DNA of 31,799 nt from an uncultured Treponema sp. Its GTDB lineage: Bacteria; Spirochaetota; Spirochaetia; Treponematales; Treponemataceae. Location: contig CAJPOL010000008.1 of NCBI GenBank assembly GCA_905372265.1, positions 1 through 31,799 of the forward strand, read 5' to 3'. Positions 6,629 through 15,126 of this stretch are shown here, in pieces (position 1 is the first letter of the stretch; each line of letters begins with the position of its first letter). A program made the position numbers and the translations under genes. The notes beneath the pieces are model-generated. The model worked only from the letters and a program-made list of their open reading frames with translations, searched no databases and was not told where the DNA came from.

Positions 6629-8305
6629 ATGCATTGTATAAAACCGTCTCAGGCTGCGTTATACCGCTGGACTGCCGTATTAATGCAGCCTTTTTTTATA
6701 GTTATCGGCGCCATTACCGTCTTTACGTTTCTGGGGAACTATATCGGAACCTATGAGCCGCTGTGTACCGGACGGATTATCGACTCGCTGACGGCAAAGG
6801 ATATTCCGCTCTTTTGGAAGATGATTGCAGCGGTAACGGCAATCCAGCTCGTAGGGCTGGCGTTTTCGCTTATCAGCTCGTGGATACAGTATTTACTGCA
6901 AAAGAAGATCACCGGTTACACCGAGTCGCGCTTGTTTTTAACGGTACTGCATACGCCGCCTTCCGCCGCAGCAAACAGAGGTAAGATACTCAATGTCTTT
7001 CTCAGCGATCTTGCCGCGGTAACCGGCATCTATACGCAGCAGCTGCCTGCGCTGATTATTTCGGCCGGTACGATGGCCGTTATCGGCTTTCGGCTGGTGC
7101 GGATCGACGGCTTCTTTTTTTGCCTAACGGCAATCTTTTCTATTATACCGGTATTCCTTGCACACTATTTCGGCCAAAAGCAGGCAGCGGTAACGGAGGT
7201 ACAGCGCAGGCAGCAGGATCAATACACTGCGTTTATCGATGAAGCGGTAACGGGCTTGCATGAAATTAAAAACTATTCCGCGGCGCGTTTTTTTAAGAAG
7301 CGGTTTCAGCAGCTGCTGACCGCTATTTTTTTGTATTTGAAAAAATCAACCTTTTTGGATATGCGCGCATCTGCGGCATCCTTTACCGCGAATTTTGTAA
7401 CCAATATGGCGTTGTTCATCATTGTCGGCTATTCGGTCTTAACCGGTAAAAATACCGTCGGCACCATCGTATCCGCGCTGATGTATTCCCAACAGTTCCG
7501 CTCGCTCGTCTCCTCATGCGCCGAAACCTACAAAGGCATGGTTATTGCACTGGTTTCCGCAAGGCGTGTAAAAGACTGCTTTGATGTCCGTACCGGAGTA
7601 AACGGTATCGCAGTCAAGCAGATGAAAACGGCGCAAAAGGAGCTCCGCATTACGGATTTGTCGTTTTCGTATACCGGCGAGCGGTTTCTGTTCCTGCATC
7701 TTAACGCGGTGTTCACCTTTCCGCGTCTATACGCCGTAAAAGGGGAAAACGGCTGCGGAAAAACCACGCTGCTGAATATCATTGCAGGAACCCTTCGTCC
7801 GGTGCATCAGGAGCAAGCGCAAGCCGGATCCGGAACCTACGGGATGCCGCAGGGCAGCGGGAGCATTACCTTTGCCGGTTTCGGCTCAACCGCCGTCGCC
7901 TACGTCAGTCAAAATCCTTTTATTTTTTCCGATACGGTAGTGCATAATCTCACACTGGGAAAGTCCGTAGGCGAGGCGGAGCTTACCGCTGCGCTTGAGA
8001 AAACACGGCTCACACAGGTTATCGATGCGCTGCCTGAGGGGCTGGAAACAAAACTCGGCGGAAACGGCTATACGCTTTCACAAGGCCAGCGGCAACGGCT
8101 TGCTTTGGCGCGCTGTCTGCTGCACGGTTCCGATATCATCCTGTTTGACGAGGCTGAAAATGCACTCGATGCCGAAAGCGCTGACGCCTTGGAGCGTATC
8201 CTTTCGGAACTGAAAACCTCAAAGCTCATCATCATGGTAACGCACGGCAGCCGGTATGACCGCATTGCAGATGAAACGCTGAGGCTGGACGCACCGGCGG
8301 AATAG
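6629..8305 (+). CDS. ABC exporter, permease fused to ATPase
   Basis: The 558-residue protein has an N-terminal membrane domain (about residues 15-330, up to six hydrophobic segments) and a C-terminal nucleotide-binding domain. Walker A is GENGCGKTT at 372-380, the Q-loop lies in SQNPFIF, the signature LSQGQ is at 483-487, Walker B ends in Asp507-Glu508 and the H-loop His is at 539. This is the half-transporter layout of peptide, lipid and drug exporters, working as a dimer in the inner membrane. No C39 peptidase domain precedes the membrane part, unlike many bacteriocin exporters, so leader removal must be done elsewhere. The ATG is 4 bp after the preceding stop with no strong ribosome binding site, which suggests translational coupling. 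It is probably the exporter of the modified peptides; a stand-alone multidrug pump is the alternative. Confidence 0.9.
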   Translation: MHCIKPSQAALYRWTAVLMQPFFIVIGAITVFTFLGNYIGTYEPLCTGRIIDSLTAKDIPLFWKMIAAVTAIQLVGLAFSLISSWIQYLLQKKITGYTESRLFLTVLHTPPSAAANRGKILNVFLSDLAAVTGIYTQQLPALIISAGTMAVIGFRLVRIDGFFFCLTAIFSIIPVFLAHYFGQKQAAVTEVQRRQQDQYTAFIDEAVTGLHEIKNYSAARFFKKRFQQLLTAIFLYLKKSTFLDMRASAASFTANFVTNMALFIIVGYSVLTGKNTVGTIVSALMYSQQFRSLVSSCAETYKGMVIALVSARRVKDCFDVRTGVNGIAVKQMKTAQKELRITDLSFSYTGERFLFLHLNAVFTFPRLYAVKGENGCGKTTLLNIIAGTLRPVHQEQAQAGSGTYGMPQGSGSITFAGFGSTAVAYVSQNPFIFSDTVVHNLTLGKSVGEAELTAALEKTRLTQVIDALPEGLETKLGGNGYTLSQGQRQRLALARCLLHGSDIILFDEAENALDAESADALERILSELKTSKLIIMVTHGSRYDRIADETLRLDAPAE

Positions 8306-8382
8306 CCTTAAATTGCAATGCAAATAAATCACAATGGGAGAGAAGAAGCGGTTATTGCAGCTGCTTTATCCGTGCGGAGGGA

Positions 8383-10656
8383 TTATCTATCTGACTTTTC
8401 CCGTTTGAGCATCATATAGATGACGGTGCGGGTATAAGAGACCGGCTGCTTGCATCGCTGTTCCAGCAATTTGATAAGCGTTTCAAGGCCGCTGTGCTGC
8501 TCAGGCGGGAATGCTGCACGGATAGCGTTCCCGTATTCGGAATCGGCTGAAAACCAGCGTGCCAATTCCGGCTGCGTTATCAGGCGCTTTTCTCGATAGC
8601 TCTCTTTCCGGCGCTCCTTTACGGTATAGCCTGTCTGTTCTGCAAGAGCCGCGACCGTATGTTCAGTCCATGCAAACCGTTTATGCGCTTTATTTGAGAA
8701 GAACGCCGTTTCCGCTTCAATAAAGCGTGTAAGCGTCTGCGGGGAGGGAAGCGTTGTTTGCCCATCCTGCCGTCCGCCGGTCTCATCGGATGCGCTGAAA
8801 AGCGCCGAAAGTCTGAGTCCGCTTTGAGGCAGCGGAAAAGCGCATACTATGCGTGCATGATGTGTGTTTTCGGCGCGGAGACAAGTAAAAAAAGCGGTAA
8901 AATCTTCTACCGTTTCCGCAGGATTGTAGGACAGCACCGTATCAAAATCAATATCGGGAAAGACCGCGCCGCTGTCGGAAAGCGCTGCGCCGGACTGATC
9001 CGCCGGAGCGCTGGCCTGCGCTGGAATAAGGGCGGTAAAGGGGCGCATCAGGGGATCAAAAGCGCCTGCATATTTTTCCGCAGCGTCGAGCGCTTTCTGC
9101 GATTGAAAAAGGCCTGCCGTGCATCCGGTCTCGGTGATGCGTGCTGATGACCACAGCAAAAGGCCGTTGTCGGCGCGGTATACCAGCACGCGGTCTTCCG
9201 CATGGAGCGCCGCATACCGAATAATGGCATCGCGGATGTGCTCAAGCAGCTGCGCGCCGGTACTTTCGCTCCGTATATGCCAATCTTCTTCCGTATAGGC
9301 GTGCTTATCCTCAGAGTGCGTTTCTTCCATTACTGCAAGCTGCGCTTCCCGCTTGGAGAAGACTTCGTTCCGTATCTTTTTTTCATAGCCGGTTTGTCCC
9401 GGCGTATAAAATACCGTTCCTAAAAACGCATCAGGGAGGTATTGTTGAGCAACCCAGTGATCGCGGTATGCATGAGGGTATAAATAGCCTTCGCCGTGTC
9501 CTAAGTCTTTTGCATCGCGGTTTGCGTCTTTTAGGTGATTGGGCACTTCGGTGTTTTCTTTTTCAACTGCCTGCAGTGCATCAAAAAAACCGAGCGCGCT
9601 GTTTGATTTCGGACAAGTTGCAAGATAGAGCGTTGCATGGGTAAGATGATACCGCCCTTCAGGCAGACCGACGCGGTCGAATGCCTCCGCTGCTGCCGTT
9701 ACCACTGCAAGCGCGGTAGGTTCGGCAAGACCGATATCCTCGCAAGCGGAGATGAGTAACCGTCTGAAAATAAAATGAGGCGATTCCCCTGCGCGTACCA
9801 TCCGTGCAAGCCAGTACAGAGCCGCATCGGGATCGCTGCCCCGTATAGATTTAATAAAAGCGCTGATAATGTCATAATGGTAGTCGCCGTCCTTATCGTA
9901 GAGCACAACCTTTTGCTGAATACTTTCTTCGGCTGCTGCGCGGTCGATGGTAAGAGCGGTTCCGTCAGGCGGCGGCCAGCGGTCTACAGAAGTTTCAACA
10001 GCGAGTTCCAGTGCATTCAGAAGGCTCCGCGCATCCCCTGCGGCTGTTTTGATGAGATGCTCAAGAGCCCCTTCCGTAAAAGAAACCTTCCATCTTCCAT
10101 AACCCCGCTCATGATCCTGTAAACAGTGTTCTGCAGCCTGATAGAGGTCTTCATCGGTAAGCGTTTTCAGCTGAAATACGCGGCTGCGGCTTACTAAGGC
10201 CTTATTTACCTCAAAAAAAGGATTTTCGGTGGTCGCACCGATAAAGATAACCGTTCCGTTTTCCACCCACGGAAGCAGCGCATCCTGCTGCGCCCGATTC
10301 CAGCGGTGTACTTCGTCGATAAATAAGATGGTGGTTTTGCCGTAGAGTTTTTTATGTTCTTCTGCAGATGCAATCGCATCGCGGATGTGCTGCACACCTG
10401 CAAGAACGGCATTTAAACTTAAAAAGTTGCTTTTTGTGTGGTTTGCAATGACCCGTGCAAGAGTGGTTTTACCCGTACCGGGCGGGCCGAAAAAAATAAC
10501 GGAGGAGAGCCTATCCGCTTGGATAGCTCTCCGTAACAGCCTGCCTTTTCCGACAATGTGTTCCTGTCCGATGTATTCATCAAGATTCCGCGGACGCATC
10601 CGTGCCGCAAGGGGCAGCTGCGTTTCCGCTGTAGTCTCGAATAGATCCTTATTCAC
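8383..10656 (-). CDS. rarA: RarA/MgsA-type AAA+ ATPase with a long extra C-terminal domain
   Basis: With a GTG start at 10656 the protein has 757 residues; RarA is normally about 430-450. The GTG overlaps the stop of the upstream lipoprotein gene (GTGAATAA), and the residues that follow, through LAARMRPRNLDEYIGQEHIV, are the classic RarA N-terminus. The frame is open for 71 more codons upstream, but those overlap the lipoprotein gene. Walker A is GPPGTGKTT with Lys63, Walker B is ILFIDEVHR, sensor 1 lies in IGATTENP and sensor 2 in GDARSLLNALE. RarA acts on stalled replication forks and single-strand gaps. From about residue 430 a further 320 residues follow. Two segments (DRVLVYRADNGLLLWSSAR and FDTVLSYNPAETVEDFTAFF) look like the SAM-binding half of a class I methyltransferase, though without a clear glycine-rich motif; this reading is tentative. 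Confidence 0.9.
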   Translation of the reverse strand: MNKDLFETTAETQLPLAARMRPRNLDEYIGQEHIVGKGRLLRRAIQADRLSSVIFFGPPGTGKTTLARVIANHTKSNFLSLNAVLAGVQHIRDAIASAEEHKKLYGKTTILFIDEVHRWNRAQQDALLPWVENGTVIFIGATTENPFFEVNKALVSRSRVFQLKTLTDEDLYQAAEHCLQDHERGYGRWKVSFTEGALEHLIKTAAGDARSLLNALELAVETSVDRWPPPDGTALTIDRAAAEESIQQKVVLYDKDGDYHYDIISAFIKSIRGSDPDAALYWLARMVRAGESPHFIFRRLLISACEDIGLAEPTALAVVTAAAEAFDRVGLPEGRYHLTHATLYLATCPKSNSALGFFDALQAVEKENTEVPNHLKDANRDAKDLGHGEGYLYPHAYRDHWVAQQYLPDAFLGTVFYTPGQTGYEKKIRNEVFSKREAQLAVMEETHSEDKHAYTEEDWHIRSESTGAQLLEHIRDAIIRYAALHAEDRVLVYRADNGLLLWSSARITETGCTAGLFQSQKALDAAEKYAGAFDPLMRPFTALIPAQASAPADQSGAALSDSGAVFPDIDFDTVLSYNPAETVEDFTAFFTCLRAENTHHARIVCAFPLPQSGLRLSALFSASDETGGRQDGQTTLPSPQTLTRFIEAETAFFSNKAHKRFAWTEHTVAALAEQTGYTVKERRKESYREKRLITQPELARWFSADSEYGNAIRAAFPPEQHSGLETLIKLLEQRCKQPVSYTRTVIYMMLKREKSDR

Positions 10657-11680
10657 GGTTCCATTCAAGCTGTCCGGGATTATAAAATCCCCAAAGGCCG
10701 GTATTGCGCGTACTTTCATCAAGCGCTCCGGCATAAATGCTATAGCCGGTTCCGCTTGAAACTGCGTAGATAGGATCGACCCGCCATTTTCCGATGCTGT
10801 TGTAATACTGATGTATAATTGAAGCAGGTATGGAAGACTGCGCAGAACCGGGCTGGATTTCAAATGCAAGGCTTAGATTATCCGGATGAGCATTGTCGAG
10901 CTTTATTTCCCGATAGCCTGTGCCTGTTGCGATAAGCACTAGTTTTTTTGCTTCCAAATAGGTAATACTCAATGCCGCAGCACTGCTGTAATTGCAGCTT
11001 TTCCATGAACTGCCGTTATAGCAATAAAGCGTATTGCCTGATGCAATAAAGAAAGAGTTCGCACCAGGGCCTGCGCACATGCTTTGTAGATTTCCTGACG
11101 GCGCTCCTGCCGGAACGGGTACACCCTCTGCATACATCTGTTTATTTGTAATACAATATCCGCCGACGGCACCCCGGAGTATCTCATCGCTTGCAAGCTG
11201 TGCTTTGAAAATTGCTGTAGTTCCGGATACCGATACCGTATAGAGCTTATGCGCTGCATCGATTGCAAATACCGTTGCCGTTCCGCCTCCGATATAAGAT
11301 GACCCGCTTACATAGGTGATATCGGCACCGGTTATAGGCGTCCATCCGCTGCCATTGTAGTGATACCCCTTTAATGAATCTGATCCGTTAAATGTTCCGT
11401 AAAGGGTAGTACCGTTAGTCGCAATGCTTGTGCAATAGCCGGGACGGTTCACTTCTTCCCACTTTTCCGTATTTCCCTTTGTTTTTTGAAATAACCTGCC
11501 GTTCGCTACATACAAGGTTGAACCGATAGCCACAGGAGCGCTTCTTATCACGCCTGAAACGGATGCCGGTTTCAGCTTTACTTCCTGTTCAATTGCTGCA
11601 AAGATAGGAGCATTGGTACAGCTGAAAGAGAGTAACAGCGCTGCAAGCGTAGCGCCGGATAATAAAATTAATCTTCTCAT
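10649..11680 (-). CDS. Lipoprotein, beta-propeller-like
   Basis: This is a 343-residue protein with a hydrophobic N-terminus ending in the lipobox-like LLSFSC, so Cys21 is the probable lipidation site. AGGAAA precedes the ATG. The mature part is rich in short beta-strand blocks with G/S/Y/N, for example TSIATNGTTLYGTFNG and SGNTLYCYNGSSWKSC, which recur at intervals as in propeller or Kelch/NHL-type repeats. It has no recognisable catalytic motif. Its stop overlaps the rarA start by 8 bp, so the two are translationally coupled although functionally unrelated. It is probably anchored in the periplasm or on the outer membrane. Confidence 0.8.
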   Translation of the reverse strand: MRRLILLSGATLAALLLSFSCTNAPIFAAIEQEVKLKPASVSGVIRSAPVAIGSTLYVANGRLFQKTKGNTEKWEEVNRPGYCTSIATNGTTLYGTFNGSDSLKGYHYNGSGWTPITGADITYVSGSSYIGGGTATVFAIDAAHKLYTVSVSGTTAIFKAQLASDEILRGAVGGYCITNKQMYAEGVPVPAGAPSGNLQSMCAGPGANSFFIASGNTLYCYNGSSWKSCNYSSAAALSITYLEAKKLVLIATGTGYREIKLDNAHPDNLSLAFEIQPGSAQSSIPASIIHQYYNSIGKWRVDPIYAVSSGTGYSIYAGALDESTRNTGLWGFYNPGQLEWNRE

Positions 11681-11701
11681 TTTTTATTTCCTATGTGGAG
11701 C

Positions 11702-11726
11702 CTTCTAAAAACTTCAGTTTCCAGAG
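11702..11726. repeat. Degenerate R3-like repeat
   Basis: CTTCTAAAAACTTCAGTTTC keeps the R3 core AAACTTCAGTTT, but the outer arms no longer pair well. It lies in the short gap between the outer-membrane protein gene and the lipoprotein gene. Confidence 0.45.
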
Positions 11727-11734
11727 CAGCCCCG

Positions 11735-12358
11735 TTAGAAGTGATAGCGCACCGCAAAGCTGATGCCTAAAAAATTACCGGTACGGTTATTTGAGGCAGG
11801 CTTGTACCATTGCGGCATGATTTCCCATGACAATTCTCCGCCGAATGACCATTCGGGAGAATACTGATAAAAAAATCCTGCGCGCGGTCTAAAGAACATA
11901 CCGAAATAGCGCGCCTCATTATATGCTTGATAATTGCCGCCGATGCCGAATGAGAGCGGAAACCGCATTTTCCCTGCTGTAAATGTATAGCCTACATCAA
12001 ATATAATCGGCAGTAAGAAAAGCAGATTTTCACCGATTGTTACATAAAAGTCTAAATCGATTTCACCGCCGAGAGAAAGTCCCTTTGTCAAATAATAAGA
12101 GTAGCCGAGAGAAATACTGCCGCCCGGGTACATATTCGGTTTAATAGCAATTTTTGTCGGAGAACTGTTAAAAAGCGGTATACCGAGCTGTAGTCCGATA
12201 CGGAGAAACTGATCGCCTTTGCGGATCGGTTCATATGCATATGCGGTAATCGGCGGCTGTTCATTTGGAGGCTCTGAATCGTGCGGCTCTTGGACATCCT
12301 GTGCCGATGCTATTCCTATAGCGGCGAAAAAAAGAAAAATCAAGCAATAACGTTTCAT
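11735..12358 (-). CDS. OmpW-like outer-membrane beta-barrel protein
   Basis: This is a 207-residue protein with a signal peptide (MKRYCLIFLFFAAIGIASA, cut before Gln20). After a Pro-rich linker come alternating amphipathic strands, several with aromatic girdles (for example FLRIGLQLGIPLF, SISLGYSYYLTKGLSLGGEI, FRPRAGFFYQYSPEW). The C-terminal residue is Phe (AVRYHF), the usual signal for the BAM machine. Size and strand pattern suit an eight-stranded barrel. Treponema genomes encode several small OmpW-like proteins; from memory it resembles that family, but I cannot assign the orthologue. It is followed on the same strand by the lipoprotein and rarA genes. Confidence 0.85.
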   Translation of the reverse strand: MKRYCLIFLFFAAIGIASAQDVQEPHDSEPPNEQPPITAYAYEPIRKGDQFLRIGLQLGIPLFNSSPTKIAIKPNMYPGGSISLGYSYYLTKGLSLGGEIDLDFYVTIGENLLFLLPIIFDVGYTFTAGKMRFPLSFGIGGNYQAYNEARYFGMFFRPRAGFFYQYSPEWSFGGELSWEIMPQWYKPASNNRTGNFLGISFAVRYHF

Positions 12359-12452
12359 AACGGAATTTTACTCCATGCGGTTATTTGTCTTTTAGTAACC
12401 GGCTTCATTAAACTTAAAAATTATAGCGTTTTATAGATTTTATAACAAGCCG

Positions 12453-13019
12453 TTATTCCGAAAGGTTACATATCGGCATAATCCATGCGTTATCCCATGC
12501 ATACAGCGAGAGCGCAATGATTCCCATCGCAATCAGCAAAAGCGGAGCGTTTTTCCATCGGCTGCTCATCTTGCTCTCATCTATCCGCAATGTAATGGCA
12601 TATAAAATAAGCGTCCACAGCATCATCCCCGCGCATGCGCTGAGTATGATAATGAGAAGTTCCCAATAGGAGAAAGCGTAATAGAGCGCAAACAGCACGG
12701 CGCCGTAGCTGAAAAGGCGTTCCTGCAGCAGTTTCGGCGGTGTGCGGAAAAGATATGCCGTCAGATGTTCTCCGAGGTAGAGCCAAAGCGCCGAAAAAAG
12801 CGGAGTAAGGAATAACAAGCCTATGGGCGCAAGAATATACTGCATAAACAGCCAGCACAAAGAAGCGGCAGGCAGCATGAATGCGGCGTTTTTGAGAATG
12901 AAACGCAGCGCTGCCCGCTCCGAACGGGCAGACATGGTAAGCCGTTCCAATCCTATTCCGTGTATAAAAATCAGCGAGGCAGGAAACATATAAAAAAAGA
13001 TTAACGATGCGCTATACAT
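12453..13019 (-). CDS. rnfA: RnfA-like subunit of a reduced Rnf complex
   Basis: This is a 188-residue membrane protein with about six hydrophobic segments. The start at ATG 13019 is chosen because GAGGAAA precedes it; the open frame extends 10 codons further into rnfE. Its place after rnfE, its size and its segment LAPIGLLFLTPLFSALWLYL fit RnfA (usual motif L-P-L-x-x-L-x-T-x-x-F). The N-terminal LGLCP motif of RnfA is replaced by FYMFPAS, so that conserved cysteine is lost, while a cysteine in SACAG may match the second conserved one. It would sit in the inner membrane with RnfE and RnfD. The assignment relies partly on gene order because the sequence has drifted. Confidence 0.75.
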   Translation of the reverse strand: MYSASLIFFYMFPASLIFIHGIGLERLTMSARSERAALRFILKNAAFMLPAASLCWLFMQYILAPIGLLFLTPLFSALWLYLGEHLTAYLFRTPPKLLQERLFSYGAVLFALYYAFSYWELLIIILSACAGMMLWTLILYAITLRIDESKMSSRWKNAPLLLIAMGIIALSLYAWDNAWIMPICNLSE

Positions 13020-13021
13020 AA

Positions 13022-13633
13022 TTATTTCCTCTCGGAGTTTTGAACACAATCAGCGCTGTGAAAGGTAAGCGGCGTACCTTCCCGTAAACTTCTGAATAAC
13101 CATAATCCGATTCCGAGTAGTATCAGTATGCCGGCGCCGCTGCCCCAGAACCTGAATGGGGCGGAAAGCGGAAATACCGGTATGCTGATGAGTCCCGTAT
13201 GAGCGGGAATTGACAGTGTGCCGAATGCAAAAAGTTCTCTCAAGAAAGAAGCTGCAATCAATACGATCGAATACAGTACCGGAAATTCCATTATGTTCCC
13301 TGTTTGACGGTGATGCTCCAATGCGGCGGAAAGCATATAGGAAAACGCAAAAATGTATATATAGCTTTCGAGGTTTAGTATTACCATAGGGAACATGAGG
13401 CGCACCAGTTCTCCGTATAAAACAGCGGCAACCGTAATGCTTGCGTATTCGATGAGCTGCTTCCCTCTTTCAATGCCGAGATACGCTATCAGCATTCTAC
13501 CGAAAATTCCTGCCCCGAATAAGAGCCAAAATTCCGCAGCAAAAATCAAGCCTTCCGCAAAATGTGCAATGGCTGGAATAATCGGGCAGAGGCCGAGAAA
13601 AAAGACAACGGAGCCGTTTCTCATTGTTTGCAT
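13022..13633 (-). CDS. rnfE: RnfE-like subunit of a reduced Rnf complex
   Basis: This is a 203-residue membrane protein with about six hydrophobic segments. The N-terminus NGSVVFFLGLCPIIPAI matches the RnfE/NqrD signature N-P-x-x-x-x-LGLCP, with its cysteine at position 16. The second half-helix, where RnfE usually reads I-V-x-N-C, has VILNLE, without the cysteine. A soluble tail of about 25 residues with one Cys closes the protein. It starts 3 bp after the rnfG stop and ends 2 bp before rnfA, so the genes are tightly coupled. It is expected in the inner membrane, carrying electrons between membrane-bound cofactors together with RnfA. Confidence 0.8.
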   Translation of the reverse strand: MQTMRNGSVVFFLGLCPIIPAIAHFAEGLIFAAEFWLLFGAGIFGRMLIAYLGIERGKQLIEYASITVAAVLYGELVRLMFPMVILNLESYIYIFAFSYMLSAALEHHRQTGNIMEFPVLYSIVLIAASFLRELFAFGTLSIPAHTGLISIPVFPLSAPFRFWGSGAGILILLGIGLWLFRSLREGTPLTFHSADCVQNSERK

Positions 13634-13636
13634 GTG

Positions 13637-14101
13637 TTACCTCAGATATTTTTTCATCATTTTTTCAATTTTTACTTTCTGCATGGCGATCGTGTTCTGC
13701 GTAATACCGTAATAATCCGCCGGTACGGACTGATCTTTTCCATCCAGCCCGCAAAATATACAGCTTTCGCCCGCTTCATAAAAGAAGATGCCTGAATAAA
13801 TGCCGTATTTACCGGTCATGGGAATAAAGAATATCCACGCTTCTTTTCCGTCTGCCTTTGCTGAAAGAACATTACGGGATAGAAATCCTAAATGCGCCGG
13901 TTTGATAAAATCGGCGATGACAATAGACTTGTTTTGCAGTTGCGGACATGCGGCGCATAGTCTTTGCGCACTGCTTATAAACGGCTGCTTTCTCAATAGG
14001 GCATTGAGGTATGAAAGTCCGCAAATTATTCCTAAAAATACCAGAAAAACGGCGGCGAGTATGCCGTATTTTTTTGCTGTTTGTTTTGTTTTTTCGGTCA
14101 T
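13637..14101 (-). CDS. rnfG: RnfG-like flavoprotein subunit
   Basis: The 154-residue protein has one N-terminal membrane anchor (about residues 11-33) and a periplasmic domain. RnfG normally carries FMN on a threonine in a motif of the type [ST]GAT. Here the corresponding segment near the C-terminus is GITQNTIAMQKV, so the acceptor-like Thr137 is kept but the Gly-Ala is changed to Gln-Asn. The protein is shorter than typical RnfG (about 200 residues). The gene overlaps rnfD by 4 bp (ATGA). Whether it is flavinylated cannot be decided from sequence. Confidence 0.75.
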   Translation of the reverse strand: MTEKTKQTAKKYGILAAVFLVFLGIICGLSYLNALLRKQPFISSAQRLCAACPQLQNKSIVIADFIKPAHLGFLSRNVLSAKADGKEAWIFFIPMTGKYGIYSGIFFYEAGESCIFCGLDGKDQSVPADYYGITQNTIAMQKVKIEKMMKKYLR

Positions 14102-15126
14102 TGTCCGCCTCGCTTCCGCCGGTAATAGCGTTGCTCTATTAGTTCAATAAGCGGGGTAATGCAGCCGGCCGTTGTAACGGCAAATGGGATGCCGGCAGGG
14201 AAAACGCCCGGCCCTGTTATGCAAAAAGCAAGAGCCCCAGCAAAGATACCTGAACAGAAGCGTCCTCCCCATGAGCGGGGAAGCGAACCGTTATCGTGTA
14301 TGATAAAAAAAGCGGAGAATAGTATTCCGCTTGTCAGCAATGCGGACAGCACATCTCCGCCGCCGTATGTTCCGGTATGGACGGCCGGGGAGAAAAAGTA
14401 GACAAGCAGTCCGTATACCGTAAGGAATGTGAACGGAAGCGTTTTATGTACGGTTCTCGTTGCAAGCAATACAATAGAGGATAGGATGATGATCGCATTA
14501 TAGCGCAACGCCGGTATTTTCGACGGAAAAATCCAGAATAAATTGATATATCCTTCCGGCAGCGTGACTCCGACGCTATGTAAGAGCGCCGAATTAAGGA
14601 CTGCTGTGATCGATTGATCGGCGTCTATGTGCGCTGCTCCGGTATTTTCAAAAGCGGCAAAAACACTGCCTCCGCTCCGTATTTGTTCAATGCTGACCTG
14701 CTGGAAAAAGATGTCCGGTTTTGTTACCGCAGCGATGCACACGGCAAGCATAACGGGGTTGATCCACGCATATCCCTTTCCGCCGAAAACGCCCCAACTT
14801 AAAAAATATCCCATGAAAGCGACTGTAAAACTGAAAATAAATCCGCCGTCCGACGGGAGAAAAAAACCGATGAGAACGCCTGTAAGTAGGGCATGGAGGT
14901 CAAAAGAGAGGGGGGCGTTTTCAGATGAGCTTATCAGTAGAGAAGCCGCTATCGTTGCGGATCCGGTACAAATAATGAGCAATATCCCTGCAAGATCATT
15001 CATAATGCCCATTACGGCAAGCTGTATGCCGAGCAGTAAGAGATAGAGCAGTGTTTTATGTATGCCGGTATAACCGGTATATGTAAAAGGCGCCGTAAAA
15101 AAGGCAGGCTCTGTTTTATAATTCAC
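14098..15126 (-). CDS. rnfD: RnfD-like membrane subunit
   Basis: With a GTG at 15126 the protein has 342 residues. This start is chosen because AAAGGAGG lies 5-6 nt upstream and MNYKTEPAFFTAPFTYTGY resembles RnfD/NqrB N-termini; the frame stays open into rnfC but that part is spurious. Eight to ten hydrophobic segments follow, including FFLPSDGGFIFSFTVAFMGY and GGKGYAWINPVMLAVC, matching the RnfD family blocks (F-N-P-A). The usual flavinylation motif SGAT is represented by a stretch DADQSITAVLNS, in which the acceptor position appears to be Ala. It overlaps rnfC by 11 bp. Role: inner-membrane flavin subunit linking RnfG to the rest. Confidence 0.85.
   Translation of the reverse strand: MNYKTEPAFFTAPFTYTGYTGIHKTLLYLLLLGIQLAVMGIMNDLAGILLIICTGSATIAASLLISSSENAPLSFDLHALLTGVLIGFFLPSDGGFIFSFTVAFMGYFLSWGVFGGKGYAWINPVMLAVCIAAVTKPDIFFQQVSIEQIRSGGSVFAAFENTGAAHIDADQSITAVLNSALLHSVGVTLPEGYINLFWIFPSKIPALRYNAIIILSSIVLLATRTVHKTLPFTFLTVYGLLVYFFSPAVHTGTYGGGDVLSALLTSGILFSAFFIIHDNGSLPRSWGGRFCSGIFAGALAFCITGPGVFPAGIPFAVTTAGCITPLIELIEQRYYRRKRGGQ

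Noticed and set aside
10657..10869. N-terminal extension of RarA upstream of the GTG at 10656
   Set aside because: The extra 71 codons lie within the end of the lipoprotein gene in another frame and do not resemble RarA, whose usual N-terminus begins at the GTG.
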